From Shouchella rhizosphaerae (GTDB lineage Bacteria > Bacillota > Bacilli > Bacillales > Bacillaceae_D): 64,000 nt of DNA. Of the stretch, positions 44,100 to 53,352 are shown in pieces (the first letter of the stretch is position 1; every line of letters begins with the position of its first letter). A program made the translations under genes and the position numbers. Below the pieces are notes generated by a model that was not told the origin of the DNA, did not search any database, and saw only the letters and a list, made by a program, of their open reading frames with translations. The DNA lies in assembly GCF_900142675.1 (NCBI RefSeq), contig NZ_FRBS01000007.1:62001-126000 (forward strand), in the 5' to 3' direction.

Positions 44100-45608
44100 A
44101 TGATCAATAAGCTGCAGCTACCGCTGCAAACGATGAATCTAGTACTAGGGTTTATGGTGTGGGTAATCATCTCGGCGCTGTTGCCCTTTATACAGGAAGA
44201 TATTGCAATTCCCGCCGATCGGGTTGCTATCTTAACCGCAATCCCTGTTGTTCTTGGATCGGTTCTACGGATTCCTCTCGGCTATTACGCCAACGTCGTG
44301 GGCGCGCGAATGGTGTTTATCACTAGTTTTATTCTGCTATTGTTTCCGGTTTACTTTATCAGCATCGCGACAAGTTTTACCCATCTCGTGGTCGGGGGAT
44401 TGTTTCTTGGTATCGGAGGAGCGGTGTTTTCGGTGGGGGTCACTTCGTTACCTAAATACCATCCGAAGGAAAAGCTAGGTCTAGTAAACGGCATATATGG
44501 AATGGGCAATTTGGGGACGGCGATCACGACATTTGCAGCGCCAGTCATTGCTACGCAGATCGGCTGGTCAGCTACCGTCCAACTATACTTAATTTTGCTG
44601 CTGGTATTTGTTGCCCTAAACGCCGTCTTCGGCGACCGCAAAGAAACGAAAGTCAAAACCCCGATTATGGAACAGGTCAAGGGTGTATATAAAAACGACA
44701 AATTATGGTATTTCTCACTCTTTTATTTCATTACGTTTGGCTCTTTTGTGGCCTTCACTGTCTATTTGCCGAATTTTTTGGTCAGTCACTTCGAGCTGCC
44801 GAAAGTGGATGCAGGGCTGCGGACCGCAGGCTTTATCTTGATTGCAACGTTTCTCCGTCCCGTTGGAGGGTGGCTTGCCGATAAATTCAAGCCTTTGTTT
44901 TTGCTAATGGGGGTATTTATCGGTATGACATTGGCGGCGGTGGTGCTGGCGTTTTCCCCATCACTCGCTTTGTATACGGTTGGATGTCTGACGATAGCCG
45001 TTTGTGCAGGTCTTGGCAACGGCATTATTTTTAAGTTGGTGCCGTTTTATTTTAATAAACAAGCAGGCATTGTCAATGGAATCGTATCGATGATGGGCGG
45101 TTTGGGTGGATTTTTCCCGCCGTTGATGCTCTCGTTCATCCATTCAGTGACAGGTCAATACTCGATTGGATTCATGGCTTTATCGCAGGTTGCGCTCGCC
45201 AGCTTTGTGCTAGTCGTATGGATGTATTATCAGGACAAATTGACTGTTGCTTCCCAAGTGTTCAACTCGACTGGTCAAGGCATTTTGGTGACTGATGCTA
45301 AAAAGCGCATACATGCTGTGAATCCCGCCTTTACGAGATTGACGGGTTACGAAGAAGAGGAAGTATTGGGCAGGAATCCAAACTTGCTTAAATCAGGGCG
45401 GCAATCATCGGCATTTTATCAGATCATGTGGACGGAAATTATGGAGAAGGGCAGCTGGCAGGGTGAAATTTGGAACCGCAGAAAGAATGGGGAAGAGTAT
45501 CTCGAACTGTTAACCATCAATGCTGTAAAGGACGAAACCGGGGACATCGTTCATTATGTCGGCACCTTCAGCGATATTACAGATCACCCCCCAAGGAAGC
45601 ACGCCTGA
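44100..45608 (+). CDS. narK: Nitrate/nitrite transporter NarK fused to a C-terminal PAS domain
   Basis: This 502-residue protein has a twelve-helix MFS transporter part (~residues 1-380) with the nitrate-porter signatures GGAVFSVGVTSLPKYHPKE and GGLGGFFPPLML. A cytoplasmic PAS domain follows (FNSTGQGILVTDAKKRIHAV, FTRLTGYEEEEVLG, GTFSDITDH). Usual NarK proteins end after the transporter part. I use the ATG at 44100 with AAAGGTGA six bases before it; GTG at 44091 is in frame. It should exchange nitrate for nitrite; the PAS may gate transport by redox or ligand. Confidence 0.88.
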   Translation: MINKLQLPLQTMNLVLGFMVWVIISALLPFIQEDIAIPADRVAILTAIPVVLGSVLRIPLGYYANVVGARMVFITSFILLLFPVYFISIATSFTHLVVGGLFLGIGGAVFSVGVTSLPKYHPKEKLGLVNGIYGMGNLGTAITTFAAPVIATQIGWSATVQLYLILLLVFVALNAVFGDRKETKVKTPIMEQVKGVYKNDKLWYFSLFYFITFGSFVAFTVYLPNFLVSHFELPKVDAGLRTAGFILIATFLRPVGGWLADKFKPLFLLMGVFIGMTLAAVVLAFSPSLALYTVGCLTIAVCAGLGNGIIFKLVPFYFNKQAGIVNGIVSMMGGLGGFFPPLMLSFIHSVTGQYSIGFMALSQVALASFVLVVWMYYQDKLTVASQVFNSTGQGILVTDAKKRIHAVNPAFTRLTGYEEEEVLGRNPNLLKSGRQSSAFYQIMWTEIMEKGSWQGEIWNRRKNGEEYLELLTINAVKDETGDIVHYVGTFSDITDHPPRKHA

Positions 45609-45671
45609 GTCAAATGAGCAAGCTAGGGGCGACAAGCACGCTCCACTCGGCTGAAAAAGGGGGGCGAAGAG

Positions 45672-46406
45672 ATGAAAAAAACAAAAGTGGTCCTTCCACG
45701 AGAGCATGGCGGCTGGGCGATGATCAGCGTGCCCTATATCATCGGCATGATGGCCGCACAGCCCGTGTTGCTCCATCTGCCGCTCTTCCTTGCCTGGCTG
45801 TTGCTGTATTTAGCTTCCTATCCATTGTTGCAAGCGTTAAGGAGGGGGAGCAAGAAAAGAAGCTGGTTAAAATGGGGGTTCGGCTATGCTGCCAGCGCTG
45901 CTGCGTTTCTCATTCCAGTCGTGCTGCTGGAACCTTTGTTGCTAGGAATCGCGCCTGTACTGCTTGCATTCATGATGGTCCATATCTGGCACGTTCGCCG
46001 AAAAGCGGAGCGCGCGCTATTCAATGATATTTGTGCGATTCTGCTATTCTGCACTGGAGGTGCAGCCGCTTATTTTCTAGGTGGAGGCAGGTTCGATAAC
46101 GGGCTTACGGCTGTGGTTCTGTTTAATTTCCTCTATTTTACCGGGACGGTGTTTTTCGTGAAATCCGTATTTCGTGAGCGGAAGAACAGGCCATATACAT
46201 ACTACTCGAAGATCTATCATGTTGTCATTTTAGTGGTGCCACTGTTGTTCGGCAATCCATGGCTGAGCCTGGCGTATTTATTTCCACTGCTGCGCGCCCT
46301 AAAGTTTTCCGGTACAACCATGAAACCAATGAAAGTGGGCATTCTGGAAATTGTCGGCGCCGTTCAGTTTCTTATTGTGGCAGTGGTGATTTTTCTATCA
46401 GTCTGA
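45672..46406 (+). CDS. ywiC: YwiC-like membrane protein
   Basis: This 244-residue protein has about seven to eight hydrophobic segments. It begins with the YwiC family signature VLPREHGGWAMISVPYIIG and contains HIWHVRRKAERALFNDI. In B. subtilis, ywiC lies beside the nar-fnr region, and here it closes the nitrate cluster. Its role is not established; the N-terminal REHGGWA motif is also typical of related prenyltransferase-like membrane proteins. A terminator overlaps its end. Confidence 0.85.
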   Translation: MKKTKVVLPREHGGWAMISVPYIIGMMAAQPVLLHLPLFLAWLLLYLASYPLLQALRRGSKKRSWLKWGFGYAASAAAFLIPVVLLEPLLLGIAPVLLAFMMVHIWHVRRKAERALFNDICAILLFCTGGAAAYFLGGGRFDNGLTAVVLFNFLYFTGTVFFVKSVFRERKNRPYTYYSKIYHVVILVVPLLFGNPWLSLAYLFPLLRALKFSGTTMKPMKVGILEIVGAVQFLIVAVVIFLSV

Positions 46407-46428
46407 AAGCCCTCTTAAGGGCTTTTTT
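46406..46428 (+). terminator. Terminator of the nitrate cluster
   Basis: AAAGCCCT and AGGGCTTT around a four-base loop, then TTTTCT, immediately behind ywiC. Confidence 0.85.
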
Positions 46429-46525
46429 CTGTTTACTCAAGGGAGCCCGATCATTCACAAAGAAATACCGTAAAGCTTAAAAAACTCCTATTTATCCGAA
46501 CGAGAAAAGCGCGTACACTCATTTA

Positions 46526-46539
46526 TGAAAGGGTTTTCA
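46526..46539 (+). promoter_or_regulatory. Near-consensus cre (CcpA) site
   Basis: TGAAAGGGTTTTCA matches the cre consensus TGWAANCGNTNWCA in all fixed positions but one. It lies ~20 bases before the binding-protein gene, which fits glucose repression of the sugar transporter. Confidence 0.5.
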
Positions 46540-46559
46540 TTAATGAGGGGGGAGCAAGC

Positions 46560-48233
46560 ATGAAGACGAAAATCACCTATTTATGTTTTGGCATGCTCAC
46601 GCTGGTGCTTGCTGGGTGTAGCGAAGAGTCAAACCAAAAGGAAAGCTCAGTCGAACCAGTCGCATCTGCAAATGAGTTGCCACAAACGTTTGAAGAGCCG
46701 GTGACGCTTAATGTCATCAAGCATGTGTCGGGCGATATTTTCTTTCGCGACGGGGAAACGATAGAAGACAATGTCCACACAGATTGGGTCAAAGAACAAT
46801 TTAATATTGACTTGAATTATTTATGGACAACGAGTGGGCCAGGGGAAACCTTTGACACAAAGCTACAGCTAAGCATGTCAGCTAATGAAGAATTGCCGTC
46901 GATTTTAGCATTGCGCAGCGATATTACACAAGATCTCATTGATTCTGGCCGTGTGATGGAAGTCGGTGAACTGTTTGACAAGTATGCCTCAGACACATGG
47001 AAAGAAGCAATGGCCGCTGATCCACACGCTTGGGATCCCTATATCCGTGAGGAAGGGCGGATGGCTATCCCTATTTTGGATTACGAGATGAATGGCGATT
47101 CGGTCTTGTTTATCCGCCAAGACTGGATGGACGCCCTTGGGCTCGAACCTCCGGAAACGATGGATGATATCGAAGAAATTATGGATGCTTTTGTCAATGA
47201 AGATCCGACTGGCACTGGCGAGAAAACGTATGGGCTAGCTGTTGGGTTTGCCAATGCTTTAAACACATGGATGTCTGAAGTTGATTGGGTGTTTGGCGCC
47301 TATGGCGGCATGCCTGACCAGTGGAATTTAGCTGACGATGGCACTTTAGAACATGGCTCGGTTCAACCAGAAATAAAAGAAGGACTGGAAACGATGAGGC
47401 GGTGGATGGAGAAAGGCTATATCCATCCAGAGTCAGGCCTTTGGGACGAGGGCAAAGCGGCGGAACTGTTCACATCTGGGCGAGCCGGCATCATTGCTGG
47501 TCCTCATTGGATGCCTGACTGGCCTTTAAGCGAGCTAAAGCAAAATGTAGAGGGCGCTGAGTACCAGGCTTACGACATTCCAAGTGGTCCAGACGGGCAA
47601 AAAGGGCGTTCTACTGGAATTTCATCTCACAATGGGGCAGTGATGATCAATGCGAACGCGACAGAAGAAGAAATCCAAGCATTCTTTGTTTACCAAAATT
47701 ATTTGTTTGATCATTTTGCCAACCCAACTGAAGGTAGCGAATTTGAATATGGATTTGCAGAAGGCTACGACTACGTCATTGAAGATGGGGAAGTGAAGTA
47801 CAGCGATGACGACATTCCTGGCGGCCGCATTGATCCTGTAAAATATACGCTTACATTTGACGGAGCGCGGATGCCATCGCTTTATATTAAAACACTTGCT
47901 GATTTTGCCCGAGGACAGGAGCCAGAAACGCCGTTCCAAAAGAAAATGTACTTACAATACCCAGAACTAGCCTGGGAGGGAGCACGGATTGTCGTAGATG
48001 GGGAGGATGCTCAAATTCCAAGCATGTTTACGGGAGCCCCGACTGACACCATGCTCCAAAAAGGCGATACGCTTGATAGTTTGCTAAAGGAGAATTTTAG
48101 CAAAATGATTTATGGAGAAAAACCAATTGATGATTTTGAGTCTCTTGTTGACCAATGGAAAGCTTCAGGTGGCGATGATATGACAGCGGAAGTGAATGAA
48201 TGGTTTAAATCGGTTCAAGAAAACAAAGAGTAA
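46560..48233 (+). CDS. Lipoprotein solute-binding protein of an lpl-type ABC importer
   Basis: This 557-residue protein has a signal peptide ending in lipobox LVLAGC, then a large family 1-type binding domain with many aromatic and acidic residues. The size and partners (YesM/YesN-type two-component system and LplB/LplC-type permeases) match LplA/YtcQ transporters for complex oligosaccharides. The exact sugar is not visible. No dedicated ATPase gene follows. Confidence 0.88.
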   Translation: MKTKITYLCFGMLTLVLAGCSEESNQKESSVEPVASANELPQTFEEPVTLNVIKHVSGDIFFRDGETIEDNVHTDWVKEQFNIDLNYLWTTSGPGETFDTKLQLSMSANEELPSILALRSDITQDLIDSGRVMEVGELFDKYASDTWKEAMAADPHAWDPYIREEGRMAIPILDYEMNGDSVLFIRQDWMDALGLEPPETMDDIEEIMDAFVNEDPTGTGEKTYGLAVGFANALNTWMSEVDWVFGAYGGMPDQWNLADDGTLEHGSVQPEIKEGLETMRRWMEKGYIHPESGLWDEGKAAELFTSGRAGIIAGPHWMPDWPLSELKQNVEGAEYQAYDIPSGPDGQKGRSTGISSHNGAVMINANATEEEIQAFFVYQNYLFDHFANPTEGSEFEYGFAEGYDYVIEDGEVKYSDDDIPGGRIDPVKYTLTFDGARMPSLYIKTLADFARGQEPETPFQKKMYLQYPELAWEGARIVVDGEDAQIPSMFTGAPTDTMLQKGDTLDSLLKENFSKMIYGEKPIDDFESLVDQWKASGGDDMTAEVNEWFKSVQENKE

Positions 48234-48240
48234 AAAAACA

Positions 48241-48292
48241 GCTCTCCTCTGCAAGCTGAATAGGTTGTATCCTAAAAGCGAAGGAGGAGAGC
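48241..48292 (+). promoter_or_regulatory. Hairpin covering the ribosome site of the sensor kinase
   Basis: GCTCTCCTC at 48241-48249 is exactly complementary to GAGGAGAGC at 48284-48292, which contains the Shine-Dalgarno of the kinase gene at 48300. It lies just after the binding-protein stop. It could lower kinase translation relative to the abundant binding protein. Confidence 0.5.
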
Positions 48293-48299
48293 CAATAAA

Positions 48300-49997
48300 A
48301 TGAAGCAATTATCTTTGTTTCAAAAAATGGTCGCTAGTATCGTTTTATTGCTGTTACTGGTTATGGCCCTTTATACGTACTTTTATTATGTTAGCGAACA
48401 AGTTGTCCGTGAGGAAGTGCACTCCCGTAATTTAAGCCGCCTTGAAGTGACAATGAACAGGTTGGAGGCAGACATCTGGCAGCTTTCGCAGTTTTTGATC
48501 GCGCTTAGCATTGATTCAGATGTAGACAAGCTTCGTAATATCGAACTGATGAGCCCCTATGAGGCGGTTGTGAATAAAGATGCAGTCCAGCAAAAACTCC
48601 TTCTTTATCAGCAACTTAGCAACATGCTTGTCGATGTAAGTGTCTATTTGCCTGATGGCGAACGTACGATTTCGACAATGCCGCAAGTGCCAGAACAGCC
48701 TCGGGCGCTATCACCTTCGTGGACGTATGTGGATGCTGGACCACATAATGACCACGCTAAACCGTATTTTATCCAACATTTTCAGTACCCAAGCCAAGGG
48801 AAACCTGTCGGCAACAATGTTGTCATTGAGGCAAGGCTTTATGCGGAAAGCATACGAGCCCATTTGCTCTCACTAGAGTCTTCTGGGGAAGAAACCGCTT
48901 TGTTTTACAACAAAGACCATCATGCGATTGTTTCGGCCGGCAATCACGAGGCCGTGATTGAAAAATTTAACCAACATGGCGACAATCAAAGGGAGGGGAT
49001 GTTCACGTATGAAGAAGATGACAATGAATACGTTGTCACCTACGTACAATCTCCTTCACTCGGCTGGGCATTAATTGACGTTGTCCCTATGGAAAAGGTA
49101 TTAGAGCCGATTAAAACGACGCGCCTGTGGTTTTATGTGACTGTAGCGATGCTCTTGCTTTTTGGCGTTGCTGCTGCATGGCTTTTATACACGCAAATTC
49201 ATCGGCCAATCGACAGGTTAAAAGATGGGATTTTGGCGTTTAAAGGAGCCGACTATAGCGTGCGGATGAAAGTGCCTAAGCAAAAAGAGTTCGCCATTGC
49301 AATGAATGGATTTAATGAAATGGCTGAACAAATACAAACATTGATTGAACAGGTGCTTGCTGAAAAGATCCGCTCTCAAGAGGCATCGTTGAAGCTGTTG
49401 CAAGCACAAATTGATCCTCATTTTTTATACAATTGCCTGTTTTACATTAAAAATATGGCAAAAGTGAATAACACCAATGCTGTGGAAGCAATGGCCCTGC
49501 ATTTAGGTGATTATTTCCGCTATCGTGTAAAAGTGGAGGAAGAAAAAACAACGATAGCAGAAGAAATTAACCTTGTTGAAAATTTTTTAGCGATCCATGC
49601 GCTGCGAAAAAGGCGTTTGCACTATGACATTGCAGTTCCGGATGAAATGAAGACGATTACGATTCCCCGGCTCATAATACAACCGATTGTTGAAAATGCG
49701 ATTGTCCATGCAATTGAAAACATCGAAGGCGATGGATACATCCAAATTACCGGTGAAATAAGCGGGGATAATATCTGCCGCCTGACAGTAGAAAACAATG
49801 GCCCGAAACTTGGCGTAGGCAAAATCAATCAATTACAACGAATGCTTGAAGAGGACGTACTTTCTGAAAGTTACGGCATGCGCAACGTCCATCAACGTTT
49901 AAGACAGACATTTGCTGGCCGCTCTGGCCTCGTGCTATCGGAATCAGAGCTCGGCGGTTTAAAAGTCGAAATTTTATTCGAACAGGAGGTCGTCTGA
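48300..49997 (+). CDS. YesM-family sensor histidine kinase
   Basis: This 565-residue membrane kinase has an N-terminal helix, a ~240-residue external sensor domain, a second helix at ~270-295 (WFYVTVAMLLLFGVAAAWLL) and a HAMP segment. A His_kinase domain follows with the phospho-His in QIDPHFLYNCLFYI, then a HATPase (VENAIVHAIENIEGDG). Partner of the response regulator that begins directly after its stop. It probably senses the transported sugar or the loaded binding protein. Confidence 0.92.
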   Translation: MKQLSLFQKMVASIVLLLLLVMALYTYFYYVSEQVVREEVHSRNLSRLEVTMNRLEADIWQLSQFLIALSIDSDVDKLRNIELMSPYEAVVNKDAVQQKLLLYQQLSNMLVDVSVYLPDGERTISTMPQVPEQPRALSPSWTYVDAGPHNDHAKPYFIQHFQYPSQGKPVGNNVVIEARLYAESIRAHLLSLESSGEETALFYNKDHHAIVSAGNHEAVIEKFNQHGDNQREGMFTYEEDDNEYVVTYVQSPSLGWALIDVVPMEKVLEPIKTTRLWFYVTVAMLLLFGVAAAWLLYTQIHRPIDRLKDGILAFKGADYSVRMKVPKQKEFAIAMNGFNEMAEQIQTLIEQVLAEKIRSQEASLKLLQAQIDPHFLYNCLFYIKNMAKVNNTNAVEAMALHLGDYFRYRVKVEEEKTTIAEEINLVENFLAIHALRKRRLHYDIAVPDEMKTITIPRLIIQPIVENAIVHAIENIEGDGYIQITGEISGDNICRLTVENNGPKLGVGKINQLQRMLEEDVLSESYGMRNVHQRLRQTFAGRSGLVLSESELGGLKVEILFEQEVV

Positions 49998-51221
49998 ATG
50001 GATGATACAGGGAAATCGTTCGAATTGCTACTTGTTGATGATGAGGAAGCAACGGTGCTTGGTTTATCGGCTTTGCCATGGGAAACGCTTGGCATCAACC
50101 GTGTACATTGCGCATGTTCAGCAAGTGAAGCGCTAGCCTCTTTGGAAAAAGGAAATGTAGATGTTGTTGTGACCGATATTAGAATGCCAGGGAAGTCAGG
50201 CATTGATTTGCTCGCAGAAGTGGAAAAGAGTCCACATGCACCAAAATGTTTATTGCTATCTGGTTACGCAGAATTTGCCTATGCGCAAGCAGCTATTCAA
50301 GCCCAAGCAGTTGATTATTTACTAAAGCCAGTCAGCGACGAGGAACTAATGCAAGCGGTTGGTCGCGCTTTGTCGATACGGAAAAGCGAATTGGAGAAGT
50401 TGCAGTTGCAAAAGCGTTCAATGGAAGCGATTCGCAACAACATTGGCGATTATTTTGAACAGGTCATAGCACCGTGGCTGTCCAGTAAAAAGAGCACTTT
50501 TGAAACCAAACAAGAGCTAAAAAGCTACGGCTTGCCAACGGATACAAACATAAAAGCACTATGGTTATTCGTTCATATTCATAAGGAGCCGTCAACGGAC
50601 GATGTTGATGGAATGAAATCGGTGCTGGCCAGCAATCTAACGAAAATAACGGCAACAGCAACATTCAATCTGTACAAAAACCTCTATGCCATATTGCTTT
50701 ATCCTCTCCGCACGCAGGGGGATGAATCGCTTTTAAACGCAGTGAAACCGCAAATATTGTTGCTGAAAACGCAATTACGAAAACAATGCCAGGCACCTAT
50801 CACATTGACTACCTCGCTGCCATTTTTGTTCTGGGAAGAAGGGCCTAAGATTTACCAAAGCTTCCTTTCAGGGACATCGCCATTGGTTCAGGAAGTTCGC
50901 CATAAAAAAGAACAGCTGGCCGTTCGCGTTTATGAATATGTAGAAGCGCATTTTTTTGAACAGCCTAGCTTGCAGGAGGTAGCAGATCACCTCTTTTTAA
51001 ACGCGGCCTACTTATCGAAGCGGTTTAAAGAAGAGACAGGCGAGAAGTTTAGCGATTACATCCATCGTCTACGCATGGATCGTGCGGTGGAGCTCCTTGC
51101 AGAGACAAATATGAAAGTTTCGCAAATCGCAAAAAAACTTGGCTACAAAGATGCATCTTATTTTATCAAAGTATTCAAGAGAGAGTTTCATATGACCCCA
51201 CAAGAGTTTAGAAGCAGGTAA
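49998..51221 (+). CDS. YesN-family response regulator with AraC DNA-binding domain
   Basis: This 407-residue protein has a receiver domain (LLLVDDEEATVLG, phospho-Asp in VVVTDIRMPGKSG), a middle region of ~180 residues, and a C-terminal AraC double HTH (LQEVADHLFLNAAYLSKRFK, KVSQIAKKLGYKDASYFIKV). Its ATG follows the kinase stop without gap. It should activate the sugar transport genes around it. Confidence 0.93.
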   Translation: MDDTGKSFELLLVDDEEATVLGLSALPWETLGINRVHCACSASEALASLEKGNVDVVVTDIRMPGKSGIDLLAEVEKSPHAPKCLLLSGYAEFAYAQAAIQAQAVDYLLKPVSDEELMQAVGRALSIRKSELEKLQLQKRSMEAIRNNIGDYFEQVIAPWLSSKKSTFETKQELKSYGLPTDTNIKALWLFVHIHKEPSTDDVDGMKSVLASNLTKITATATFNLYKNLYAILLYPLRTQGDESLLNAVKPQILLLKTQLRKQCQAPITLTTSLPFLFWEEGPKIYQSFLSGTSPLVQEVRHKKEQLAVRVYEYVEAHFFEQPSLQEVADHLFLNAAYLSKRFKEETGEKFSDYIHRLRMDRAVELLAETNMKVSQIAKKLGYKDASYFIKVFKREFHMTPQEFRSR

Positions 51222-51234
51222 AGGAGTGAATTGC

Positions 51235-52185
51235 GTGAAGTCAGCTCAGACAGAAGGGCAACCGCTGCCGACTTTGTTGAAGAAAAAACAATCATGGGAC
51301 ATGAAACGGAATTGGCCGTTGCATGTCCTCGTCATGCCTGCCATTTTATTAGCCATCGTTTTTAACTACATCCCATTGGGCGGCATCATTATGGCTTTCC
51401 AAGAATACAAACCTTGGTTTGGCTTTGCCGGCTCAGAATGGGTTGGATTTGAACATTTTCAGCGAATTTTTGCATTTAGTGAAGGCAGGCAAGTGATTTG
51501 GAATACGCTTGTTATTTCTAGTTTTAAAATTGTCTTTCAACTGGTGATTCCGATCATGTTTGCCTTGCTGTTAAATGAAGTAAGGGTTATGGCGTTAAAA
51601 CGATCGATCCAAACACTCGTGTATTTGCCTCATTTTCTTTCATGGGTGATTTTAGGCGGCATTTTGCTAGATTTGTTGTCGGTCGATGGCGGTTTAGTGA
51701 ACCAAATCCTTGCTAGCATTGGCATTAATCCAATCTTCTTTTTAGGCGATGGCGACTGGTTTCGCGTAACCGTCATTGCCAGTGATGTCTGGAAAGACTT
51801 CGGTTTTTCGGCGATCGTCTTTTTAGCTGCCCTTGCAGGGGTTAACCCGAGTCTGTATGAAGCAGCAGTGGTTGACGGTGCCAATCGTTTTCAGCAAGTG
51901 CTTTATATTACGTTGCCTGCGCTTTTGCCTATTACAATTGTAGTAGCGACTTTGGCGCTCGGTAATATTTTAAATGCAGGGTTTGACCAAATCTTTAACT
52001 TATATAATCCGCTGGTATATGACAAAGGCGATATTATTGATACGTATGTGTATCGGCAAGGGTTAATTGGCGGTAATTTTAGCTATGCAACTGCCGTTGG
52101 CTTGTTTAAATCAGTCATTGCGTTCATCTTGATTGTAATTGGGTATCGCCTTGCCTACAAATACGCAAACTACCGGATTTTTTAG
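51235..52185 (+). CDS. ABC permease, LplB type
   Basis: This 316-residue permease has about six membrane helices, starting WPLHVLVMPAILLAIVFNYI, and the EAA loop YEAAVVDGANRFQQVLYITLPAL. GTG at 51235 has AAAGGAG eight bases before it; GTG at 51226 would overlap that site. First permease of the oligosaccharide importer served by the binding protein at 46560. Confidence 0.92.
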   Translation: MKSAQTEGQPLPTLLKKKQSWDMKRNWPLHVLVMPAILLAIVFNYIPLGGIIMAFQEYKPWFGFAGSEWVGFEHFQRIFAFSEGRQVIWNTLVISSFKIVFQLVIPIMFALLLNEVRVMALKRSIQTLVYLPHFLSWVILGGILLDLLSVDGGLVNQILASIGINPIFFLGDGDWFRVTVIASDVWKDFGFSAIVFLAALAGVNPSLYEAAVVDGANRFQQVLYITLPALLPITIVVATLALGNILNAGFDQIFNLYNPLVYDKGDIIDTYVYRQGLIGGNFSYATAVGLFKSVIAFILIVIGYRLAYKYANYRIF

Positions 52186-52195
52186 GAGGGGTGGC

Positions 52196-53077
52196 ATGCA
52201 TTACCGCAGCCGGACATACCGAATTTTTTCTGTGTTTAATATTGTCTTTTTACTGGTGCTTAGCGCCATTTGCATCATGCCGCTTATCCATATACTCGCC
52301 GTCTCCTTTAGTGCGCCCGCTCCCGCCAATGCCAATCTTGTCCGTTTTTGGCCAGTCGACTTTACGGTGTCTGCTTGGGAGCAGACGTTTGGCAACCAAA
52401 ACTTTTTGCGTGCGTTATGGAATGGCGTCTTTCGGACAGTCCTTGGCACCATAATCAGCCTCGTCACGATTACACTTGCCGCTTATGCACTTTCAAAAGA
52501 AGACCGGGAATTTAAAGGCAGAAAAATGTACATGTATGCACTTGTGTTTGTCATGCTTTTTAATGGCGGCCTCATTCCCACGTATATCCTCGTCCAAAAT
52601 CTTGGCTTGATCAATACGATTTGGGCCCTTGTCTTACCTGGAGCTGTAAATGTATTTAATCTGATTTTGTTGTTAAATTTTTTCCGAACAGGCGTGCCAA
52701 AGTCACTGGAAGAGGCCGCTTTTATTGATGGGGCGGGCCACTTCCAAATATTATTTAAAATTTATTTGCCTATCTCTTTGCCAGCATTGGCGACAGTTGG
52801 CCTGTTTACCATGGTAGGCCAATGGAATTCATGGTTTGACGGGCTCATTTATTTGACTGACTCCACCAAGTATCCGTTATCGACATTTTTGCAAACAATT
52901 ATTGTTCAAAATGATTTTTCACAGCTCAATGTCAATCCTGATGAAGTGAAAGCATTGTCTGAGAGGACAGTCCGTTCTGCTCAAATTTTCATTGGCGCAC
53001 TGCCGATTATCATTGTATATCCATTTTTGCAAAAGTACTTTGTCAAAGGGATTGTGCTTGGTTCGGTAAAAGAGTAG
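52196..53077 (+). CDS. ABC permease, LplC type
   Basis: This 293-residue permease, six helices, has the EAA loop EEAAFIDGAGHFQILFKIYLPIS and the usual C-terminus FLQKYFVKGIVLGSVKE. The ATG at 52196 follows AGGAGGGG; an upstream frame start at 52139 lies inside the preceding gene. It is the last gene of the operon. Confidence 0.93.
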   Translation: MHYRSRTYRIFSVFNIVFLLVLSAICIMPLIHILAVSFSAPAPANANLVRFWPVDFTVSAWEQTFGNQNFLRALWNGVFRTVLGTIISLVTITLAAYALSKEDREFKGRKMYMYALVFVMLFNGGLIPTYILVQNLGLINTIWALVLPGAVNVFNLILLLNFFRTGVPKSLEEAAFIDGAGHFQILFKIYLPISLPALATVGLFTMVGQWNSWFDGLIYLTDSTKYPLSTFLQTIIVQNDFSQLNVNPDEVKALSERTVRSAQIFIGALPIIIVYPFLQKYFVKGIVLGSVKE

Positions 53078-53094
53078 AGTTTGTCTACAGTCTG

Positions 53095-53119
53095 AGACGG
53101 GCGCTAGCGGCGCCCGTCT
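53095..53119. terminator. Bidirectional terminator between the lpl-type operon and rsoA
   Basis: AGACGGGCG and CGCCCGTCT form a perfect 9-base stem followed by TTTTTTT on the plus side. On the minus side it overlaps the end of rsoA. Confidence 0.85.
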
Positions 53120-53352
53120 TTTTTTAGTGCATACAGCGCCTTTGTTTCCGCTGCCATATTAGCGCCATGGACGAATTCGTAAAAGCCAGGGGCGTTCATA
53201 TTTTCGATCACAGGCATTTTTTCAAAGATTTTGAGCTTGATTTCCTGTTCTAAATCTTCGCGGTTAGCCGGGTCTGTTGAATAGAGGCTTTTTTTTATTT
53301 TTAAATCAAAGGCTGCCAAAATTGTTTCATAGTCCTGGTATTCTTTCGCCAT
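53104..53352 (-). CDS. rsoA: RsoA-like co-sigma factor
   Basis: This 82-residue protein resembles the sigma region 2 helix pair (FDLKIKKSLYSTDPANREDL, EQEIKLKIFEKM). B. subtilis RsoA has 79 residues and acts with SigO as a two-part sigma factor, supplying part of region 2. The gene starts in an overlap with the end of the SigO-like gene, the same arrangement. The assignment rests on length, context and the region-2 character. Confidence 0.75.
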   Translation of the reverse strand: MAKEYQDYETILAAFDLKIKKSLYSTDPANREDLEQEIKLKIFEKMPVIENMNAPGFYEFVHGANMAAETKALYALKKDGRR

